Below are positions 11,145 through 22,900 of a DNA stretch of 64,000 bases, piece after piece. The DNA is from Siphonodentalium dalli (Eukaryota > Mollusca > Scaphopoda > Gadilida > Siphonodentaliidae): assembly GCA_032622095.1 (NCBI GenBank), contig CP136061.1, positions 90,204,983-90,268,982 on the forward strand. Direction: 5' to 3'. The position numbers were made by a program, and so were the translations under genes. The notes under the pieces are model-generated. The model had not been told where the DNA came from. It worked only from the letters and a program-made list of their open reading frames with translations, and searched no databases. Each line of letters opens with the position of its first letter. Within the stretch, counting starts at the first letter, position 1.

Positions 11145-11765
11145 TCATCCCTACATTCACAGGATAACAGGCTCATTGAAAGTAAACAAAATGAAAAATG
11201 GCAACAATAGTTAAATCTTCAAAATTGTTCATTCTTGGCCGCTCTTCATCAACTTGATTGTGAGGGCAATTTTTGTTCAAATTGAGAAAGTTTAGTGAAG
11301 AAACCTTGTAACATGTAGAGATTCAGTGAAGTCACTTTGTAACATGTAGGCGGAAATGCATTTTTTGTCATCACAGAGGAAGGCTAGTAGCCAAAAGCTT
11401 CGATTATTGAGCAGCTATTATATATTAAATGCTGAGAATTTTCAATTTGTAACGATTACACAAGGAACTTTCATACATCTTCTGTAGCAAAGTTTATGCC
11501 CAGACTCTTTGAGTAGAACTGTGGATTTCTGTCAATTGTAATCGGCTCTATCCTACATATTAACACAGAATGCTATGTTTATCGGAAATAGTGACATCTT
11601 AGTCACAATGACACACTATATTCTAGATCAGAATCTCGATTCTTTTATCAAACTCATTGAGGATATATCTCACTTGAATCTTCGGCTCTCGTTAAATACA
11701 TCCAATTATATTCTATGAATTGCAACAGAAAATGTGGCTATTTTTATAAATCTGTCTCTTAAAAC
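11145..11765. other. AT-rich non-coding stretch
   Basis: I see no gene or clear repeat here. Confidence 0.3.
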
Positions 11766-11769
11766 AACA

Positions 11770-12018
11770 AGGCTCGTATTCACTAGCTGGGTTTATATAT
11801 AGTCCAGGTAGTTTTTAACGAGTGGTACTCAAGGTGAATATATCGGTGGTGGTCATTTGATTATACATTGCAGGAGTATATCCAATTAAGAGTATTTGAC
11901 GGCGCTCATAGATTGACCACTATTGTTGAACGCCGGCCACATTTTTAACGCTTTATGACTGGAGCTTACTGAACTTTTGCGTAAACCCTGTGCATTCAGC
12001 TGGTAAATATGAGCCCGG
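11770..12018. mobile_element. Short inverted-repeat element
   Basis: GGCTCGTATTCACTAGCTGG at the left is the imperfect inverse of CAGCTGGTAAATATGAGCCC at the right, about 250 bp apart. No target duplication was resolved. Confidence 0.4.
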
Positions 12019-12424
12019 ATGTTATTCTTTTGTGTTTGGTGATAATACCGTTAATTGAAACATGAATTGAACAGGAATTCCATAGAAATTTTGTTGTTAT
12101 TGTTGGAACTGCTGCCGGGAAGAGATTGAGTTATTATTCAATAAATTTTACTGAGTTTCAAAGAATTATATAGTAAACAGCCATAATGCACAATTTTGTT
12201 ATAGATGAAATTACCCAAATTCGTATTTTATAGCAATGATAAATCATGTTCAATTTGATGCATATGTTTCAGAGAAAAGAAAACATGAGAGGCGTGTGTC
12301 TGAATGAAGATTTTATGGAAAAATGTTTTATGTAAATATTAAAAGATGTATTCAGGGTTCCATATGTACGTTTACTATGTATTTTTGTATAACATCTAAT
12401 GTATATCACTGTTTCTTTATCTCA
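12019..12424. other. AT-rich non-coding stretch
   Basis: No gene or repeat is recognised. Confidence 0.25.
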
Positions 12425-12656
12425 CTTCTGAGCTTCCTGACATTTTGCGAAAACCCTGTGCCAATGCATTCTCTTATATATGTTTCACCCATAGTGAGCC
12501 TCGCATATATAAGAGAATACATTGGCCAAAAAATATTTACATTTACCTTGTAAGTCATTGCATTATTTTATATATGCGAGGCTCCCAACGGGAGAATGCA
12601 CTGGCACAGGATCTTTAAAGCTGCACCAGCGCAGCTCCCATAACAAATGGTTAAAA
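12425..12656. mobile_element. piggyBac-like MITE, family A, decayed ends
   Basis: Both internal palindromes are visible (GCCAATGCATTCTCTTATAT and the inverse). The right end reads CAGCTCCCATAACAAATGG then TTAA. The left end is unclear. Confidence 0.6.
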
Positions 12657-12864
12657 TATCAAACAGAGTAAATTTTATATTGTGAAAATGATACATGTAC
12701 TGTCATTGTTATTGACCATCTAAAATCTAAATTTTATACAAAATGGTTTTCTAGAAAATTTTATATCTTAGAAATATTCTCTTTAATGTGACACTTATTA
12801 TTTATTAATTCATATCTCATACAAAATAAGTTTCATATAAAAATAGCCTGGAACCATGAATGTA

Positions 12865-13077
12865 CAGTAATGCTCTAATTAATCGACCTCTTAACCAAAG
12901 CAGAATTATGGGTAACTTTTCAGGATTTAGTCGGAAATATGGCTTGTTACCATTCATCGGAAAGCTCTCGGGGAGAGCTTTCCGATGAATGGCAACAAGC
13001 CATATTTCCGACTAAATCCTGAAAAGTTACCCATAATTCTGCTTTGGTTAAGAGGTCGATTAATTAGAGCATTACTG
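12865..13077. mobile_element. Family C TA-flanked palindromic MITE, best copy
   Basis: TA|CAGTAATGCTC ... GAGCATTACTG|TA surrounds a 213-bp foldback with almost perfectly matching arms and a CTCGGGGAGAG centre. The near-identity of the arms suggests recent movement. Confidence 0.85.
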
Positions 13078-13202
13078 TATCTTTAAAAGTGCAGAAATGA
13101 ACATATGAGACCAACGGGGGATAGAGCACTAAAATACATAGACTTGAATAGTTAACTGTTCTGAGTAGCATATGGGTTTAGCCTCGAACCATGAATGTAT
13201 CA

Positions 13203-13420
13203 CTAACCCTTCCATGACTGGAGCTTCCTGAAATCTTGCGAAAACCCTGTGCCAATGCGAGTCTCATAGGGAGACTCGCATATATAAGATAATACATTGG
13301 CTTAACAATATTTACCTCAACCTTGTAAGCCAGTACATTCTTTTATATATGTGAAGAGAATGCACTGGCACAGGATCTTTTAATACTGCACAAGTGCAGC
13401 TCCCGTCAAGAAAGGGTTAA
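13203..13420. mobile_element. piggyBac-like MITE, family A
   Basis: CTAA|CCCTTCCATGACTGG is at the left and CCCGTCAAGAAAGGG|TTAA at the right. The left palindrome has lost part of one arm; the right one is shortened. Confidence 0.7.
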
Positions 13421-13654
13421 AAGTGCAGAAATTAACATGCGAGACCAATTGGGGGGGGGGGGGGGGATAAGGAGCACTAAAATAGACTGTTTTATCTTCT
13501 TTGAGTATCAATGTCTAACTTCATATGGAACACAACACAAATGCAAGTATCTGCAGCAATATATGGATACCGACCCAACACATTTCAATCATAGTCTGCA
13601 GCATCATATGGATACTGACCCCAACACATTTCATTCATATCTACATCATACAGT

Positions 13655-13803
13655 TTTAAACCTTTCACGGTGTGAGCTGCGCTGGTGCAGCATTAAAAAT
13701 CCTATGCATTCTCATATATATATACACGAGTCACCCATAGGGAGCCTCGTATATATAAGAGAATGCAATGACTTGCCAGGTCAAGGCAAATATTGTGTTG
13801 AAT
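13655..13803. mobile_element. Family A MITE, left half only
   Basis: TTAAACCTTTCACGG is followed by the GCTGGTGCAGCATTAAA block and one palindrome (TATACACGAGTCACCCATAG...). The right half is missing. Confidence 0.55.
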
Positions 13804-13929
13804 TGGTCAATGAGCCACATACATTTAATTGTGATGAAACCCTTAATTTCATAGGTTTTGTGGTTACCTTTCCTGGGTACGTCACATACTTTTGAGCAAA
13901 TTTTTTTTAACAGTTCATTAGGCCATACA

Positions 13930-14073
13930 AGCCTTGAAGCCATGCATCTGACATTTGCAAAACGAGGTATCCAGAGGGTGAATTTATTGATGCTAGCCCG
14001 CTGTCACTAAATTCACCCTCTGGGGACCTCATTCTGCAAATGGCATGACACGACACACTATTTCATGGCTTGG
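13930..14073. mobile_element. Family B MITE, short single-hairpin form
   Basis: One GAGGGTGAATTTA hairpin (13950-14040) is bracketed by CAAGCCTTGAAGCCATGCAT and ATTTCATGGCTTGG, consistent with recombination between the two hairpins of a full copy. Confidence 0.55.
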
Positions 14074-14275
14074 GGTCACATTTGTGACATACTGCTCCCT
14101 AATTGCTCAATTTTAGCAAAACTTAATATATATAGATTAACGATGAGGTAAGACTGCAAGAGTGAACATATTCATAATTAAAGAATGTATGAAATAAAAA
14201 GTGAAGGTCATCTGGTAATTTAACGTACTTCGGAAAGATAACTCTGCAAAAACTACGATCTTCAGGGGTCCAACT

Positions 14276-14514
14276 TTAACCCCTTCATGACGGAAGCTGT
14301 GCTGGTGCAGATTTAAAGATCCTGTGCCAGTGCATTGTTATATGTGGGTCTGCCAGAGGGAGCCTCACATATATAAGAGAATGCAATGGCTTACAAGTTC
14401 ATGGTAACTACTGTTAGGGCAAAGCATTCTCTTATATATGTGAGACTCCCTGTGTCTATATAAGAGAATGTAGAGGGTTTTGGAAAATTCCAAGAGGTTC
14501 CATGGAAGGGTTCA
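14276..14514. mobile_element. piggyBac-like MITE, family A
   Basis: TTAA|CCCCTTCATGACGGAAGC is at the left; CCATGGAAGGG|TTCA is at the right. It has two palindromes with GTGAGACTCCC / GGGAGCCTCAC type centres. Confidence 0.7.
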
Positions 14515-14539
14515 TTACAACTGTGGTTATTGGTAGGGA

Positions 14540-14892
14540 TGGGAGATACAGGTTAGCATTGCCAAATTCACTCTCTGGGAACCTCATTCTGCTTAGGCCT
14601 CAACTGCTATGGGAGACCTATGATCAGATTGAAGTTCCCCAGTTGAATTTGGGGATGTTCACCCATTAGTCGCCACGATTATGCATTGTATCTTCTGCAA
14701 TTTATGGAAAAACTAACTGAAAACAATGTTAATTTGAGACAATAGATACTTCCCAGAAGACGAGCCCTAAGCAGAATGAGGCCACAAGAGGGTGAATTTG
14801 GTGATGCTAGCCTGCTATACAGGCTAGCATCACTAAATTCACCCTCTGGGGACCTTATTCTGCAAATGACAGACACCCTATTTCAAGGCTTG
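14540..14892. mobile_element. Family B paired-hairpin MITE
   Basis: Two decayed hairpins (14545-14605 and 14775-14870) surround the CCTATGATCAGATTGAAGTT spacer. The right end ATTTCAAGGCTTGGAG is intact. Confidence 0.55.
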
Positions 14893-15358
14893 GAGACATT
14901 ACACAATGCGAGGAAAACCTAGAAGCTGCAATTTCTCACAGTTAACAGTATTCGGGGCAGATCTCGATACTGTGAGGCCCAATATTATTTACGCATCAAG
15001 TCCAGATCTTGATTGATTCACTGGCACACGATTGTATCTCCCATACCAATTTACTCACCACTCGTTAACTGGTCCTGCTAATTTGCTATGATGCGGGTTG
15101 GGCAAACTGATGCATTTGTGTTTTAGAATAAGTACTACTATGTTTTACAAAGTTGTAAATTTCAAATTGTTGGCTAATCAATTCCTTGCGATTTGAGAAA
15201 AAGCCGGTGTCTGCATCAAACAATCAAGAACATGTCGATTTTAAAACATGTTAATAATGGCTGTGTTAGTGTTTGCAAAATGCCAGGAAAAGATATTTTA
15301 ATTAATAGTCAGTTTGCAATAACTAACACAGCAATCATTAAATATAGAATACACACCA

Positions 15359-15481
15359 AGTGTTTCTGAATACCAAATTTACACCACGAGTGGGATTGAT
15401 CATTTACCGCAGAAGCTTTAGCGAGTGGGGTATTAAAATTACCAATCCCACGAGTGGTGTGAATTTGGTATTCAGAAACAC
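15359..15481. mobile_element. Foldback, 40-bp arms
   Basis: AGTGTTTCTGAATACCAAAT is inverted at 15462-15481, with a second shared block CACCACGAGTGGGATTG. The centre holds ATCATTTACCGCAGAAGC. Confidence 0.6.
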
Positions 15482-15758
15482 TACGTGTGTATTTTGTTTA
15501 TACCATGATCCTACAGATAAGAATATTAGAAAGTTAGAACTTAAAACATTGTAGAAATTTGTCAACACTTCAACCCTCTGTGGACCCTGCGGCAACTCAG
15601 TACATTAGTACTGTTACCTGGCGAAGGAATATGAAACCTGATGAAATTGTGAAAGCGTATAAAAAGGCTATCAAAATTTATGATAACATTTTTTAGTCAC
15701 ATAATATCTCAGATGTCACATAATATCACAGATTTATGAAAATATAACTAACGTTTTG

Positions 15759-15764
15759 TTTATT
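15759..15764 (-). terminator. Candidate poly(A) signal for WTAP
   Basis: AATAAA is read on the minus strand about 395 bases past the WTAP stop codon. If it is used, most of the 3' UTR would derive from the repeat element at 15071-16071. Other AT-rich hexamers exist nearby, so this is only a candidate. Confidence 0.3.
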
Positions 15765-16155
15765 AATGTGTCAACTTGGAACAATATTTTTCCACAAGGT
15801 CACGAGCATTATAGCCCCTACTGTAGGTAAATCACTTTGCCGTTCAAACTTTTTTTCACAATGACTGTTGTGAAGTAAGTATACGGTAGTAGAGTACATT
15901 ATCATGGTATATAATATTTTTACAATATACATGTTTTTGAATGTTTTATACATTTTACTTGATTCCTTCAGATTAGACAAAGACCGCGAAAATGACAACT
16001 TAGAAAACATATTTGCCCTATCCACATCAATTGAGTAGGACCCACCAACATCATAGCAAATTAGCAGGACCACTTAACCAGGGGTGTTACTGGGACGATG
16101 GCTGTAATTTGACCACTGAGCAACATGATTCCAATCATACACAACTAAACATGAA

Positions 16156-16994
16156 TCAATCAAAATCACCATCGCTCTGCATTGGAGTCGGATTTACACC
16201 ATTCAGCCGCACTTTACCGTCGCGGGTCTGTTCCTTCGTCAGTTCATCATTGCTCATCTCCTCAATGGAGTCTATAGTCCGACAACTGTTGGCACGTTTA
16301 GGACTCCAGCAATCGCTTGTGTTGTCCGACTGCTCATAGAGGTCGAGGTCGTCTGCTTTGAAGCTACCCTCACTATCGTAGTGTCTCGTTGACTCTAAGC
16401 CACTACATTTATTTGAAGTTCGCTCTCCTTTATGTAGAACCTGCAGAGTTCGTTCCCCTTTCTTCAGCACCGGTGGCGGGCTGTGAGTCTCCTCCTCATC
16501 CATAGGTTCATGTTTAACATTGACAAATCCCTTGTCTTGGTCTCTGGAAAAGCTACTATTACGTGAAAAATCATTGCTGGAGTTCGTAGGCGACTTTTTG
16601 TGGACGTCGGACACAGGGTCTGTCCTATCTGGGGGAGTGTTATTGAGATGAAGTTGATTTTGGTTGACTGGTGCATACGCGTGATGTGTATTCTTATGTG
16701 AATTAGCAGACGAGTGCATTGTCTTATGTGTGGATGAATGTGTGGTCTTATGAGGGCTAGTAGATCTAGCCTGATTTGAGAAGGGAAGCCGATCCGGCAT
16801 GCAGTCTGAATTAGATTGAATTGTGGGAGATGAGGGGCTTGACGGTGAAGTCCGTTGCTCTCTCAGGGTTTTGATCTCCTCCTCTAACTTAGTGTTTTGT
16901 TCCTTCGCATCCTTCAGTCTTTGTTGCAGAACGATTATCATACTCTGCATTCCTTCCACGTCCTCATCGATTTCGGCCAGGAACTCGTCGAGCT
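16156..16994 (-). CDS. WTAP: WTAP terminal coding exon 7 (residues 198-476)
   Basis: The acceptor ATTTCAG is followed by ELDEFLAEIDEDVEGMQSMI, the end of the coiled coil (DE.VEGMQS.I.VLQQ.LK is a WTAP signature). Then comes a low-complexity tail of about 220 residues: a Ser/Thr/Pro-rich part, a His/Thr/Ser-rich part with repeated HKT-H-SS, two KGERT copies, and an acidic C terminus ending in DGDFD. The TGA is at 16158-16156. Codon use and the absence of stops over 279 codons support coding. No introns are seen in the tail. Confidence 0.93.
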
Positions 16995-19900
16995 CTGAAA
17001 TGAATATCATTGAATCAGTAAGGATCATCAACCTTGGCAAGGAAATAATCATACCCTGAAATGAATACAACCAGCAAGAAGTCAGTTAATATTGTACTGA
17101 ATAACCCTTTATAACCTGGTACTGGTGCAGCATTAAAGACCATGTGCCAGTGCATTCTCTTATATGTGTGGGACTATTCTTGCATATACATGTAAAAGAG
17201 AATGCACTGGCTTAGAAAGTTAAGTTAAATATTGTTACGCCAATTCATTGTCTTATATATGCGAGGTGCCCTATGGGTGACTCGCATATATAAGAGAATG
17301 CGTTTTCAAAAAATTTCAGGAAGCCCCCCCGTCATGAAAGGGTTAAGAAAACAAATGTGCGAAGAATATAGACCAACATCACAAATATATTGTGTCTGGA
17401 ACGAGTTCTTCTGTTCTATTTTCGCAGACCTCAATATGAGGAACAATATTAAGTTATCCACAACTAAAGGGAGTCCGCAAATCACTAAAGGTCCAGCATC
17501 ACATTATATCCTAAGTGTGTACATGTATATTGCAAACTACAAATGTGCAAAGAATATTGACCAACATCACAAATATAGTGCAGATCATGAAAACGTCTTC
17601 TATTATATCCATGCCTTGAAGATGAATTATCTCTTTAGATAACAAATGTTTTATAGTTTCCTGGGTATAAAATAATACATACGAGTTGGTAATCCCTGCC
17701 CGGAAATGATTCTATCAATTAATATTGATTTTACTTCGATATTATTTTATAATAATGTTCTAAATATTGTATAAATTAATGGGACACTTATTTGTTCTAT
17801 ATGTAGAACTTTTAGATAACTGTAACCAATTGATTTTATCTATTGTAATATTAAGTGCGAAACAAGTAGACAAGCCCCAGAGTGTATTTTACTTAAACTA
17901 ACCAATAAACGCAAATAAAAAAAAACAAAATTAATTGATAAACGTGTTTCCGGACAGGGGTCTTTGAATCATATTTATTATTTCATACCCAGGAAACTAT
18001 ATAAATAAAAGGTCAGCAGACCACAGTGTCCCCCGACAACATGGCAAGTCGATGCCGCTTTGTTAAAGAAATTTAAAAAAAATGTTGAAATTTTCTAAGT
18101 CGAAAAGGGTTAATAACTCCATAAAAAAAATATTAGCTATATAGATGTTGCAAATCACCAACATGTTAGGAACAATATCCCAGAGTTTCAAATCTCTACA
18201 TTTAAAACTGTAGGAGGAGTTGATTACACCATGAAGGTACCCAATCTCATCCAAAAGGCAAAAATGTTCCAAATTTTCTAAGTCGAAAACCCCCCCAAAA
18301 ATATGGAAAAAATTATATTTTTGATTAGCTATATAGATGTTGCAAATCACCAACATGCTAGGAACAATATCCCAGAGTTTCAAATCTCTACATATAAAAC
18401 TGTAGGAGGAGTTGATTACACCATGAAGGTACCCAATCTCATCCAAAAGGCAAAAATGTTCCAAATTTTCTAAGTCGAATACCCCCCCAAAAATATGGAA
18501 AAAATTATATTTTTGATTAGCTATATAGATGTTGCAAATCACCAACATGTTAGGAACAATATCCCAGAGTTTCAAATCTCTACGTTTAAAACTGTAGGAG
18601 GAGTTGATTACACCATGAAGGTACCCAATCTCGGACGCACAGACGGACACACGGACGGACGGACGAGGGTCATTTCTATAGTCCTCCGACGGAAACGTCG
18701 GGGGACAATCCTGTTGCAGAAGAGAAAATCCTTTAAAATCCACCTTTAAAATCCACCTTTAAAATCCACAATTTTGCGAGAATCAAAATATAGCATTTCT
18801 ACGGCGAATCAGCTGCTTTTATGAGAATCAAACTAAGAATCATGATTTTCGTCAGATTTTAAGCCTTGTACATATTATATCCTAAGAGTGTACATGTATA
18901 CCCTGTGCCAATGCATTCTCTTATAAATGCGAGTCGACCATAGGTCGCCTCGCATATATAAGAGAATGCATTGGCCTAACAATTTTTTATCATTTTTTAA
19001 AAATGTTTCTTAAAATTTTTAGGACATAAAATAAATAAAAGGTCGCAGACCACATGTCCCCCGACTTGAGTGGTAAACTTCATGATTGGATTTGTTAGAA
19101 GGATACTATTTGCAACAATGTTATACAGTATATAGATGTTGCAAACCACCGCAAAATTTGTTGGCAAAATTTGTTGGACAAAACAACTCGATGAACAAAC
19201 GCATGCAAACGCGAAAAAAATTATATTTTTGTATTAGCTATATAGATGTTGAAAATCACCAACATGTTAGGAACAATATCCCAGAGTTTCAAATCTCTAC
19301 ATTTAAAACTGTAGGAGGAGTTGATTACACCATGAAGGTACCCAATCTCATCCAAAAGGCAAAAATGTTCCAAAGTTTCTAAGTCGAAAAAACCCCCAAA
19401 AATATGGAAAAAATGATATTTTTTATTAGCTATATAGATGTTGCAAATCACCAACATGTTAGGAACAATATCCCAGAGTATCAAATCTCTACATTTAAAA
19501 CTGTAGGAGGAGTTGATTACACCATGAAGGTACCCAATCTCATCCAAAAGGCAAAAATGTTCCAAATTTTCTAAGTCGAAAACCCCCCCAAAAATATGGA
19601 AAAAATTATATTTTTGATTAGCTATATAGATGTTGCAAATCACCAACATGTTAGGAACAATATCCCAGAGTTTCAAATCTCTACGTTTAAAACTGTAGGA
19701 GGAGTTGATTACACCATGAAGGTACCCAATCTCGGACGGACGGACGCGGGTCATTTCTATAGTCCTCCGACGGAAACGTCGGGGGACAAAAAACATCCAT
19801 TACCCTGCTAGCCCAGTGGATTAACAAAAAAAATCGTGACTGGCCGGATTAAAGCATGACATTTGGTACATATGTTCTTTGGACATAGGGTAATCTTTTT

Positions 19901-22900
19901 GGCGGGGGGTGCCCGGACTACCAGATCGTGGTGAGGAATAAATCTGGTTTCCATGGCAACAGCATCTGGAAAATTGGAGGAATCGGAAAATACCTGTTTC
20001 TGTTAAACTAATTGGTACTATGTTTGATATTAGTATCTAAGTTCAGAATACAAGTGGTTGGCCACTTCATAATATAAATGGGGAGAGGCATTTGTGTCAA
20101 GGTCATCCACTAAGGTCAAGGTCATTTAGTAATTTGTTCATTTACAACTAGTAATTCAGCATTCACTTGCCCCTAAATGTCCCTATTTCGCAATTAACCC
20201 AAACCATGTAATTTATGTAGAATCGAAGGTTTCTTGCCTTCAATTTGGTGTATGAACTGCCTTATAGATGTATTTTGTTTTCCAGTTTGAACTGTTTGAA
20301 TTGTCATAATCAGGGTCTGAAATTTCAGAATTTTTCATTTGAGCTGCCAACTGCCATGGTAATAGCCTGTCATTTGTAATAAAAAAAATGGGTTTCGTAA
20401 AATGTTTTGTGGATTTTCAGCAACATATTTTTTCATAAAGCCCATATACTGGAGACATTGGAAACCAACGTTGACACGCTTCATATCACTCAGTTTCCTG
20501 AAAAATGGTGTTACCATAGCAACAGTGTGTGATATCTGAGAATTCTGGAAAATGATCATATATGAAGTATATTGGTGATAGCAGTGGACTTATTGGTGGA
20601 TATAGTTATATAATATTTATATAAATATATTCTCCATAACGGACCGCCAGTACTCATCTCAAGGGTCAAGGTCATTGTGAAAGGTCAAGGTCATTGTAAA
20701 AAAAAAATGCTGTCTTTATCACTTTAGGTCATATTATTTGTCTGTATGATTAACCTACCTCAATTTGTTGCATTAGTCCATGAGCTGGTAGGACCCCTGG
20801 TGCACCCACTCCATAACTTAACTTCTTTTGTATTATTATGTACCCTAATGTGTTACCATTATGATGGGGGATAGTATCCCATTTATGGGGATGTCATTGA
20901 GATTGAATTTAACAGGTGATGTGTCATTTTGTAGGTATTGGAATACTCTATATCACTGACGACGTCACAAGATGTCAAAAAGGTCACGCGATGGCAATGC
21001 AAATGCAAATATAATAGTCTGGAAGCTGATAGGGTACTTGTACACCGCATTCACAGGTCTTAACTTCACCTCACTCATTTTCTTCCTTGTTATGTCCCTC
21101 AACTTTTAAGCAATGTTAACACGGAAAGAAAGTGGCCGTGTAGACACGAAACAAGATGGCGTCCAACATGGTCGCCGTGTTTTAAGACGAGGCACTATAA
21201 GTTAGTTTGATGTAAATTATAGAGAGTAAATCTTGACATATGTATACAAATGTATATATTATTGTGAAGCTAAGACACAATGTTAGCGTTTTATGGCAAA
21301 ATTGGAAATCCCATTCCAAGATAGCCATCAAAATAGTCGTTGGTTGTGGAAAATGTGACTATTTTTCACTAATATTTTCTAGATTAGTTTCTGCTGATTG
21401 GAACTGATGAGAATTGCAACTTTATTTAAAATTGTTAACAGATCATTGGATTTCAAATTTGAATCCGTAGCCGCACACTGCAACCCACATTTATTATATA
21501 TTTTTAATGTTAACTGATCATTGGAGCAATGAAATATGCCATTCTGTGAGTCACAGTCCCTTCCGTTCTCTCAAAATTTTGATTTTACAGAACGTGCTAT
21601 AAAATTTCACAAAAAATCACCATTGGGATCCTAGTCATATTACAAAATGAAATGAGCAGAACTGTGCATTGTGCAATGAGGCACACCTTTACCTATGAAT
21701 ATTCCTACTCAATGGAACCAAAATGGTCACTTTGACTCAAAATGACCGCCAAAATGGCAGTCATATTATGGAAAATGGTAGATATATTGCCCCAGCGCGC
21801 CTTGCAATCACTTACAAGTTGTGGTTCATGAATAAAATCGACTTATAATCCTTCTATACTTTGAATACTAACACTGCTGATGCACCTTGGTTAATAGTTA
21901 CTATTGTAACCACTGACATTACAAGACATATTGGATTTCTCTCTCACAAACGCGATATACAAATTAACTTTTCAGGTTTGGACCATTTTTTTCAAGTAAA
22001 ATTGAACTATCTTTGGTATTAAAGGTGTTTATCGTTTTGAACTGTCTTAAATGTGTCACACGGGGGTGTTTTTTAGACAAAATTACTCAAGATGGCTTGC
22101 AAAATGGCAATCAGATATGTAAAAAATCCACATATATCCCATACATTATTCTATGCTGTTCCGAAAAGGTATCAAATTGTAACTCACTAGTACTTGGTTG
22201 TTAAAATGTTACTTAATCAACTGACAACTAAACATCTCTATTGATTAGCATATACTTGAGTTATTGTGGAAATCGATAGCCACCATAGGCCCACCTTTGC
22301 GACACACCCATGGCCATAGTGTTACTCTATATATAGACCAGACAAATGACCATATAACCACTCACTTTATATACAAACACCTCACCCATGACCATGCAGC
22401 CACCATTGGGTATATCCGTACACCCCACCCATGACCATACAGCCCCGAGTCACCATACAGACACAACAGGTATACTCATACACCTGACCCATGACTATTT
22501 AGTCACTATATATCTGTTCACCACGGGCATGATCATACATTGATGGGCTATAATACAGTCCCTCCTTGTATATATATATTCACCTAACTATTGGCATCCA
22601 TATATACATATTCGCAACAACCATGGTCCTATAACCACTCAAGATATACATATACACCCAACCATGACCATTGAATAATTCCAGGTATACATATACACCT
22701 CAGCAATGGCCATGTAGCTAAATGCTTTATACACATACACCTCACCCATGACCACATAGCCAAACTTGGGTATACATGCACACCCCACACATGACCATAC
22801 AGACATGAGTCACCATGCAGGTACACCGGGTATACTCCTGCAACTGACCCATGACCATATGGTCACTTTCTGTATACCTATTACCTATGGTCCACACACA

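Larger units (their letters stand above)
15071..16071. mobile_element. 1-kb inverted-repeat element just 3' of WTAP
   Basis: GGTCCTGCTAATTTGCTATG plus ATG at the left is repeated exactly, inverted, at the right. TTAA lies six bases outside on the left (15065) and near 16074 on the right, so a TTAA target is possible. It encloses a smaller foldback at 15359-15481. A relative is at 46582-46967. No transposase is seen. Confidence 0.65.

Noticed and set aside
16013-16339. Plus-strand open frames antisense to WTAP exon 7
   Set aside because: They are shadow frames of a real coding exon on the opposite strand.
18063-18743. 226-codon minus-strand open frame with three repeats of about 64 residues (DEIGYLHGVINSSYSF...)
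   Set aside because: The frame is open because the tandem-core unit is close to a multiple of three. It lies wholly inside the P1 element, and the same frame recurs in P2 at 19221-19796. Composition and lack of a start context argue against a gene.
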